From Sinonovacula constricta (taxonomy: Eukaryota > Mollusca > Bivalvia > Cardiida > Solecurtidae): a DNA stretch of 64,000 nt. The notes beneath the pieces are model-generated. The model searched no databases and had not been told where the DNA came from. It was given only the letters and a program-made list of their open reading frames with translations. The stretch is taken from the NCBI GenBank assembly GCA_007844125.1, contig CM017559.1, positions 34,521,312 through 34,585,311 of the forward strand, read 5' to 3'. The translations under genes and the position numbers were made by a program. This document shows positions 56,761-64,000 of this stretch, one piece after another. How positions within the stretch are numbered: position 1 is the first letter of the stretch; every line of letters begins with the position of its first letter.

Positions 56761-57121
56761 ATAGATGTAAATAGAGCATTTGCAAAACCATGTCATAAAC
56801 AAAGGACATCGCTTTAAAAGGAAATGATCGTTCGAAAGAAATTGCGCCACTGATAACAATTTTTTTTCTTAATACCTCTGCCCTTAATTTGTATTAAAAT
56901 AAGAAGATTCACTATCAATCTAAGTGGCAAAACATTAGTTATTTCTCAATGTAAATCCTCCCTGAAAAAGGGATAAATTGTTTGTGCTTTTGAGAACTGC
57001 GGTCCCTATAAATCGAAAGGTCGTCCAATAGGATGGAGTTTTCTTTTGATTTTAACCTTCAGTTTTATTAAAATATTTTAAAATATTAAATTTGTTTACC
57101 TTGTCGAGCCAAAGTCGTAAA

Positions 57122-57538
57122 AATTAAAGTCGATTTTGATCACTACCAATATTGCAAGACAGTACTCGTTGTGAAAGAAATAACTCTAAATGTTCATTCT
57201 TTCCAAATCTAGACATAAACACGAAAGTTATATCTGCTAAAACAGATAATGACGTCAGTTTGGACTACGCGGATAAAATTATAACGCGATCCCAAAAGTT
57301 ACAGGTCACATGATTCTTAGTTTAAAAATAAAATGTAGCTATCTCTGCATCGTGGCTCAGATAGGAAACACCTATTTGCAATGACAAGTTAAGGTTAATG
57401 CTTTACTGTTAACACAAATCTATGGCATCAATGAACAACACTTTACAGGACCTTTTCTGATAACAATGACTTATTTAAATATATGTGGGGAAAAAACAAC
57501 AACAACATTTGGTCCAAAATGTCGGACACCACCTTTAA
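57122..57538 (+). mobile_element. ~490-bp inverted-repeat element (family 1), copy g, left end missing
   Basis: Interior gtcgattttgatcactacca, agctatctctgcatcgtggc, gcatcaatgaacaacacttt and the right end TGTCGGACACCACCTTTAA are kept; the left terminal repeat is not recognisable. Confidence 0.75.
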
Positions 57539-57924
57539 CAAACAACGGGGTTTTCTGACGCATCTTCGGACAGAAAGATGCATCTATCTCGTCGACTGTT
57601 GATCCTTTAATAGACTTAGGATCGGTCTAAGAAGATGAAATGTAATAATGTTGCGCAATCCCCGGGTGACAATTAATTAGGTAGAAACTAGTCACCTAGT
57701 GACAAATGTTGTTACATTGATACCGGCTATATATTCGTTATTTTCATTTTCGTGTCCACATCAAGTTAAGAAAGTAGCTGCAAAACAAGTCCAATTTAAT
57801 TATCTAAATGTTTCAGGTTCTGTATATTTTATGTTCTCGGATTGTAGTTGAAGGCCTTTGTTATAAATGGTGTATATGTGTATGTGTATGTATCTGACTT
57901 GTGGATAAACTTCGTTAAATAAAG

Positions 57925-58202
57925 ATAGTTGTAGTAATAGTAGTAGTAGTAGTAGTAGTAGTAGTAGCAGAAGCAGTAGTAATAGTAGCAGTAGTAGTAA
58001 TGATAGTAGTAGTAGTAGTAGTAGCAGCAGCAGTAGTAGTAGCAGTAGTTGTAATAGTAGTAGTAGTAGTAGTAGTGACAGTAGTAGTTGTAGTAGTGTA
58101 GTAGCAGTAGCAGCAGTAGAAGTAGTAGTAATAGTAGTAGTAGAAGTAATAGTAGTAGTAGTAGTAGTAGCAGCAGCAGTAGTAGAAGTAGTAATAGAAA
58201 GC

Positions 58203-58248
<46 letters not shown>

Positions 58249-58349
58249 ATAGTAGTAGACGAAGTAGTAGCAGCAGCAGTAGTAGTAGTAGTAATAGTAG
58301 TAGTAGTAGTAGGAGGAGCAGCAGCAGAAGTATAAGCAATAGAAGAAGC

Positions 58350-58417
<68 letters not shown>

Positions 58418-58436
58418 CAGCAGAAGTAATAGTAGC

Positions 58437-58483
<47 letters not shown>

Positions 58484-58501
58484 AAGCAGTAGTAGTAGTA
58501 A

Positions 58502-58546
<45 letters not shown>

Positions 58547-58580
58547 AAGTAGTAGTAGTAGTAGCAGCAGCAGCAGTACC
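57925..58580. repeat. (TAG)n/(AGC)n trinucleotide repeat
   Basis: About 650 bp of AGT/TAG units with AGC and AAT variants. Minus-strand frames read poly-Leu or poly-Thr, which is a composition artefact. Confidence 0.97.
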
Positions 58581-58599
58581 ATCATTCTTATCCTTATTA

Positions 58600-58721
58600 T
58601 CCTTATCTTTATTATTAATTATCCTTATTATTATTATCATTATTAAATTATTATTATTATTATCATATTATTATTATTATTATTACATTTATTATTATTA
58701 TTGTTATTATTATTACTATCA

Positions 58722-58783
<62 letters not shown>

Positions 58784-58801
58784 TTATTATTATTATCATC
58801 G

Positions 58802-58850
<49 letters not shown>
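58600..58850. repeat. (TTA)n then (ATC)n trinucleotide repeats
   Basis: TTA units to about 58790, then about 55 bp of ATC units; directly follows the TAG tract. Confidence 0.95.
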
Positions 58851-59095
58851 GACATTCTTAATTTGTCATAAAATTCCAAATAAACCCTCAAGAAGTTAAA
58901 AAAACGTCTTCAACTAAACACAGCAACCTACAAACGTTTCAAATGTAACACCGAACAGCACCGAAACAAGTTGTTGTGTGTGTTGTAGTTGTTGTTGTGT
59001 CAAATAAAGCACCATAACTTTAGTATATTTTTTTCATTTGCAGGAAAGGACATTCGCAAAAGGTGTCAGTAATCTCAACACGTCAGCATTATGCT

Positions 59096-59477
59096 TTAAA
59101 ACTGGTGTGCGACAGTTTGCCAACATGTACATTTCTATATTTCTATATCCAATGCATATAACATTATTTCCCCACTGTTTTTGGAGAATTTAGGCATAAA
59201 TTCTGCATATATTAATACATACGTCTAAGTAAAGACGAATTTGATCACTACCTTATTTGTTCGACAGGGTGGAGGGTGGGGGAATGCGAAAACAATCACT
59301 CTAAATTTTCATTTTCTCCAAATTTATAAATAAGCACAATATTAACCTTTGCTAATAAATAGATATCGAGGTCAGAGGAGACAATAATAATTTGGTCTCA
59401 AAAGTAAATTGACAAGTGGTTTTCTTATGTTAAAAATAGCAATCTCTGCTGCATGGCTTAGATAGGAAATACCTCTG
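59096..59477 (+). mobile_element. ~490-bp inverted-repeat element (family 1), copy h, right end missing
   Basis: Starts TTAAAACTGGTGTGCGACAG and keeps gtctaagtaaagacgaattt, aaatagatatcgaggtcaga and ttagataggaaatacctctg, then stops just before a SINE fragment. Confidence 0.75.
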
Positions 59478-59490
59478 GGTATCCTAAAAA

Positions 59491-59526
59491 GTCAGCGACT
59501 CTAGCCACTTGGCCACGGGTGCCCCA
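59491..59526 (-). mobile_element. tRNA-derived SINE head fragment (family 1)
   Basis: Minus strand GGGCACCCGTGGCCAAGTGG plus ctagagtcgctgac. Only the A-box part remains. Confidence 0.55.
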
Positions 59527-59794
59527 CGAAGTCAGCTGTGCATTCACACCAAACAACGACGTGTTTGTACTATGGTGGGTTATTAAACAATGTACGTTCA
59601 ATGAAACAAGTGCCTACTCCGTAACCGTCGTTTGATATTGAGCTTAATAAATAGCACTGAAAAAATAATCGAATCAATGTTGAATTGCCTTTTTAAGAAG
59701 TGACAATGTTAAGTACACGAAAGAGTGGTATACAACATTGCTAAATAAACAACATACAGGCCTTTGACGGGCATTAGATCGACCCTGATCATGA

Positions 59795-60005
59795 ATAATG
59801 CATTACAAAATAATGCAAACAATGCAAGATATTCGTCAAAATAAATAGCCAAGTCTGGATATTGACAATTACCATTGAATAAAATTTAGATTGTAAAGAA
59901 CAGGAACACTTGAAATGTTGTTTTTTTCCCACCATTTGGACGACAGATATTATATCGTGTGTTTAACAGAAAAAGGTTCCGTTCGGAGCAGGACTAATGT
60001 TGTAT
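59795..60005 (+). repeat. dispersed repeat R (half 2)
   Basis: gcattacaaaataatgcaaa, tagccaagtctggatattga, caattaccattgaat and ttccgttcggagc. Confidence 0.55.
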
Positions 60006-60070
60006 CAAAATGGAAATTTTGTATTTGCTGTTGTTTTATTTCGATATGAAACAACTGTGGTCTTATTTTC

Positions 60071-60236
60071 GACGTCCAGCTAATTATTGGTGAAGGAAGA
60101 CCACAGATGTATGTCTAGGTAGAACCACATGCGCACCGCAGGTTAGATGGAAAACCTCCCCACATGAAAGTGCTCTCCCCGAATGGGACTCAAACCCACG
60201 CGGCTGAGGAGTTAAAGGCTGAGCCACGGGCGCCCA
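60071..60236 (-). mobile_element. tRNA-derived SINE (family 1), minus orientation
   Basis: Tail gacgtccagctaattattgg, gaagaccacagatgtatgtc, gcgcaccgcaggttagatgg, then reversed B box gggactcaaacccacg and reversed head gagccacgggcgccc. Confidence 0.8.
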
Positions 60237-60698
60237 ACTGATTATATAAGATCTACTGCACATACATCACACAACTGCTAAACGATATTTTGAGGGAAAA
60301 GTCGGGGCATTGTCAATTACCAATAAAGATAAATGAGTTTAAAAACAACAGAAATGTTTGTAATGATGTTTATCTAATTCGAACAAATATTATTTCAATA
60401 AAATGGTTTGCACGTGAGATATGATAAAGGAAAGTGCATTAGACTGCGACAAAGTCAGTGTCTATTTAATAATTGCAGGAACAACTCAGTGGCAGGAACA
60501 ACTCAATAATACAAAATAAACTTGTTGAGAAAGTTTGTTTAAAAGTTAATTGGCAGAAGTTATTTGAAATGTTTTTCAATCAGTCTATTTATAGTATGTG
60601 TCATTATATTAAATCTAGACTTTATTTATATATAAATAACATTCCTTCAACAAAATCCCTTAAACTTTATTGTAAGATTTTCATTGGTCTTTTTCAAA

Positions 60699-61336
60699 TG
60701 CTGACATAAAAGGACATTTACTAGTCTTATTGTGGTGCTGACATTAAAGGGTAATCACTAGCCTTATTGTGGTGCTGACATTAAAGGACAATTACTGGTC
60801 TTATTCCGATGCTGCCATTAAAGGACAATCACTAGCCTTATTCTGATGCTAACATTAAAGGACAATCACTAGCCGTATTCCGATGCTGACATTAAAGGAC
60901 AATCACTAGCCTTATTCCGATGCTGACATTAAAGGACAATCACTAGCCTTATTCCGATGCTGACATTAAAGGACAATCACTAGCCTTATTCCGATGCTGC
61001 CATTAAAGGACAATCACTAGCCTTATTGTGGTGCTGCCATTAAAGGACAATCACTAGCCTTATTGTGGTGCTGACATTAGAGGACAATCACTGGTCTTCT
61101 TCTGATGCTGACATTAAAAGACAATCACTAGCCTTATTCTGATGCTAACATTTAAGGACAATCACTAGCCTTATTCCGATGCTGACATTAAAAGACAATC
61201 ACTAGCCTTATTCTGATGCTGACATTAAAGGACAATCACTGGTCCTATTCTGATGCTCACATTAAAAGACAATCACTAGCCTTATTCTGATGCTGCCATT
61301 AAAGGACAATCACTGGTCCTATTCTGATGCTCACTT
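60699..61336 (+). repeat. 37-bp minisatellite array, about 17 copies
   Basis: Unit landmarks tgctgacattaaaggacaat, cactagccttattccga recur every 37 bp with variants (attgtggt, ggtcttatt). Central copies at 60880-61010 are nearly identical. Confidence 0.97.
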
Positions 61337-61899
61337 TAAGAACAGTAATTAAAAATGTTTCCGTAACTTTACAAAATCAGAACAATGCCTGTTAAACTTA
61401 CCTTTCAAATCAAATCAGGAAAATTACAAATCAAAGAGAATGTTGTTACCAACGCTATTTATGTTGGTGAGTATGGACTTCAGTATAAGCATTGTTCTTT
61501 TTTTTCTGTTCTATTTATTGTTGTTGTTTTTGTTGTCGTTGTTGTTTGTTTTTGCTTTTGTCTTGTCATTTTTATCTGTAGTCTGATTTTATTGCAAACA
61601 TGCGATTCAAAAACAAGTCAGATTTAAGATGTGGTTTCCAATATAAGTTTTACGCCGAATCTGGCAGGGTCATTTAGCATTCCCCAAGACGATTTTTCGG
61701 CTACATCTTTGAGTAACAAGTTTACTTAAGGATTTGGCGGGGGGTTAACCGAAAGTTTTAGAGCTTCACCAGTGGCGGGCTAATTGACTTATAAAACACC
61801 TAAGACGAATTAACGCGATATGGGTTGGTTTTTTCTTGGACACAGTTAATTAGAACGTGCTGGTCGGCGAAGAAACCGTGTGACCACCGAGATTAAACT

Positions 61900-61960
61900 T
61901 ATATTGAAGATACTATGGATTTCCATACCAGACGGCCCGGGTTTGAATCCTACATAAACC
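61900..61960 (+). mobile_element. degenerate tRNA-like fragment
   Basis: B-box-like GGCCCGGGTTTGAATCCTAC without a clear A box or cloverleaf; lies just before the 50-bp array. Confidence 0.3.
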
Positions 61961-61996
61961 GCTGTTGTTATTGTTGTTTGCTTCTATTACATTTTT

Positions 61997-63620
61997 GTAT
62001 TAATCGCAATAGTTACAGTTTTGCGGGACATAGGTGTGCCAAGTGTGTATTAATCGCAATAGTTACAGTTTTGTTGGCGGTCGGTGTGCTGAGTGTGTAT
62101 TAATCGCAATAATTACAGTTTTGTGGGAGGTCGGTGTGCTGAGTGTGTATTGATCGCAATAGTTACAGTTTTGTGGGCGGTCAGTGTGCTGAGTGTGTAT
62201 TAATCGCAATAGTTACAGTTTTGTGGGCGGTCGGTGTGCTGAGTGTGTATTAATCGCAATAGTTACAGTTTTGTGGGAGGTCGGTGTGCTGAGTGTGTAT
62301 TAATCGCAATAGTTACAGCTTTGTGGGAGGTCGGTGTGCTGAGTGTGTATTAATCGCAATAGTTACAGTTTTGTGGGAGGTCGGTGTGCTGAGTGTGTAT
62401 TAATCGCAATAGTTACAGTTTTGTGGGAGGGAGGTGTGCCGAGTGTGTATTAATCGCAATAGTTACAGTTTTGTGGGAGGTCGGTGCGCTGAGTGTGTAT
62501 TAATCACAATAGTTACAGTTTTGTGGGAGGTCGGTGTGCCGAGTGTGTATTAATCGCAATAGTTACAGTTTTGCGGGACATAGGTGTGTCGAGTGTGTAT
62601 TAATCGCAATAGTTACAGTTTTGTTGGCGGTCGGTGTGCTGAGTGTGTATTAATCACAATAGTTACAGTTTTGTGGGAGGTCGGTGTGCTGAGTGTGTAT
62701 TAATCACAATAGTTACAGTTTTGTGGGAGGTCGGTGTGCCGAGTGTGTATTAATCGCAATAGTTACAGTTTTGCGGGACATAGGTGTGTCGAGTGTGTAT
62801 TAATCGCAATAGTTACAGTTTTGTTGGCGGTCGGTGTGCTGAGTGTTTATTGATCGCAATAGTTACAGTTTTGTGGGAGGGAGGTGTGCTGAGTGTGTAT
62901 TAATCGCAATAGTTACAGTTTTGTGGGCGGTCGGTGTGCTGAGTGTGTATTAATCGCAATAGTTACAGTTTTGTGGGAGGTCGGTGTGCTGAGTGTGTAT
63001 TAATCGCAATAGTTACAGTTTTGTGGGAGGTCGGTGTGCTGAGTGTGTATTATTCGCAATAGTTACAGTTTTGTTGGAGGTCGGTGTGCTGAGTGTGTAT
63101 TAATCGCAATAGTTACAGTTTTGTGGGAGGTCGGTGTGCCGAGTGTGTATTAATCGCAATAGTTACAGTTTTGTGGGAGGTCGGTGTGCTGAGTGTGTAT
63201 TATTCGCAATAGTTACAGTTTTGTTGGAGGTCGGTGTGCTGAGTGTGTATTAATCGCAATAGATACAGTTTTGTGGGAGGTCGGTGTGCCGAGTGTGTAT
63301 TAATCGCAATAGTTACAGTTTTGTGGGAGGTCGGTGTGCTGAGTGTGTATTAATCGCAATAGTTACAGTTTTGTGGGAGGTCGGTGTGCTGAGTGTGTAT
63401 TAATCGCAATAGTTACAGTTTTGCGGGACATAGGTGTGCCGAGTGTGTATTAATCGCAATAGTTACAGTTTGCCGGGAGCTCGGTGTGCTGAGTGTTTAT
63501 TAATCGCAAAAGTTACAGTTTTAAGGGAGATATGTGTGCCGAGTGTGTATTTATCGCAATAGTTACAGCTTTGAGGGAGATAGGTGTGTCGAGTGTAAAT
63601 AAGTGTGCTGAGGGTTTATT
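61997..63620 (+). repeat. 50-bp satellite array, about 32 copies, with higher-order structure
   Basis: The unit (gagtgtgtattaatcgcaat, agttacagttttgtgggagg, tcggtgtgct) repeats at exactly 50 bp. Variant monomers (ttgcgggaca-taggtgtgtc, ttgttggcgg, taatcacaat, tattcgcaat) recur in order: a four-monomer group at 62501-62700 repeats from 62701, and a three-monomer group starting 63051 repeats at 63201. Both edges are degenerate. Confidence 0.97.
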
Positions 63621-64000
63621 AGTAACAGTTTTACACTTTTTTTTATACAGCGCCAAGTTATTCAAAAAGGCGTCGTCTTTCTCGTAAACAACCGCTTGTC
63701 ATTTTAAATAACTCAATTATTCTGTCATACTTACGCGAAATTACTGGTGTTTTGGTTCTAAGCGCGTCTTCCGTAAAGTTTCAAAATGAAAACTCTTAGA
63801 CTTAGCATAATAAAATCGTACAACCATGTCGATATATGATAGGGAAACATGTGTATCTTTTTTTTATTTATTATATATCCCATTTTTTATTGTTTGCCTT
63901 TCATCTTTATTCCGAATGCACATCATTAATTCACTACATGTTACAATAATAATTGTCAAACGTCTAGAGACTGCGATGACATTTTATCTTGTGAATAAAT
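63621..64000. other. AT-rich end of window, nothing recognised
   Basis: No exon-like segment or repeat could be supported. Confidence 0.4.

Noticed and set aside
57800..58640. Open frames reading poly-Leu, poly-Thr
   Set aside because: Trinucleotide repeat artefacts; all phases of the same tract stay open.

Overview
The window looks like nuclear DNA of a metazoan, most likely a bivalve mollusc (possibly heterodont). The reasons are strong AT-richness, genes broken by introns with GT/AG borders, many tRNA-derived SINEs and small inverted-repeat transposons, large blocks of minisatellite and trinucleotide repeats, and tandem nicotinic-receptor genes, a family known to be greatly expanded in bivalves. 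The organism assignment is inference; no species can be read from the sequence.

Only two protein genes can be supported. Both are on the minus strand, in the same orientation, and both encode nicotinic acetylcholine receptor (nAChR) subunits of the Cys-loop ligand-gated channel family. Gene A has four recognisable exons, in transcript order 22059-21950, 17619-17439, 16647-15838 and 14504-14340. They join without a frame break and encode 421 residues, from the ligand-binding domain through the Cys-loop, vicinal cysteines, M1-M4 and stop codon. Its first exons were not found and should lie at higher coordinates or beyond the right edge. Gene B begins about 4.7 kb downstream of the gene A stop codon: a signal-peptide exon (9654-9553) and a second exon (4490-4380) join in phase, and the rest should lie off the left edge. 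The two genes are therefore arranged head to tail as a tandem paralogue pair.

Layout: 1-1070 SINE fragments and one member of a ~490 bp inverted-repeat element family; 3975-4313 a second inverted-repeat element; 4380-9654 gene B with two SINEs in its long intron; 9.7-14.3 kb a mostly featureless intergenic stretch with one SINE; 14.3-22.06 kb gene A, whose introns hold SINEs, another ~490 bp element and a long (AAT)n tract; 22.9-23.5 kb a (TAG)n tract; 24.7 kb a SINE of a different type; 25.4-38.4 kb dispersed repeats, four more copies of the ~490 bp element and a 1.5 kb array of a 19-bp unit; 38.9-39.8 kb an array of a 41-bp unit; 40-46.7 kb a roughly 3 kb tandem duplication; 47-57 kb dispersed repeats, foldback structures and a 595-bp inverted-repeat element; 57.9-58.85 kb compound trinucleotide repeats; 60.7-61.3 kb an array of a 37-bp unit; 62.0-63.6 kb an array of a 50-bp unit with local higher-order structure.

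The long open frames within tandem repeats are products of repeat composition, not genes. Apart from the receptor pair, nearly all structure in the window is repetitive or mobile DNA. I found no credible new multi-gene system.
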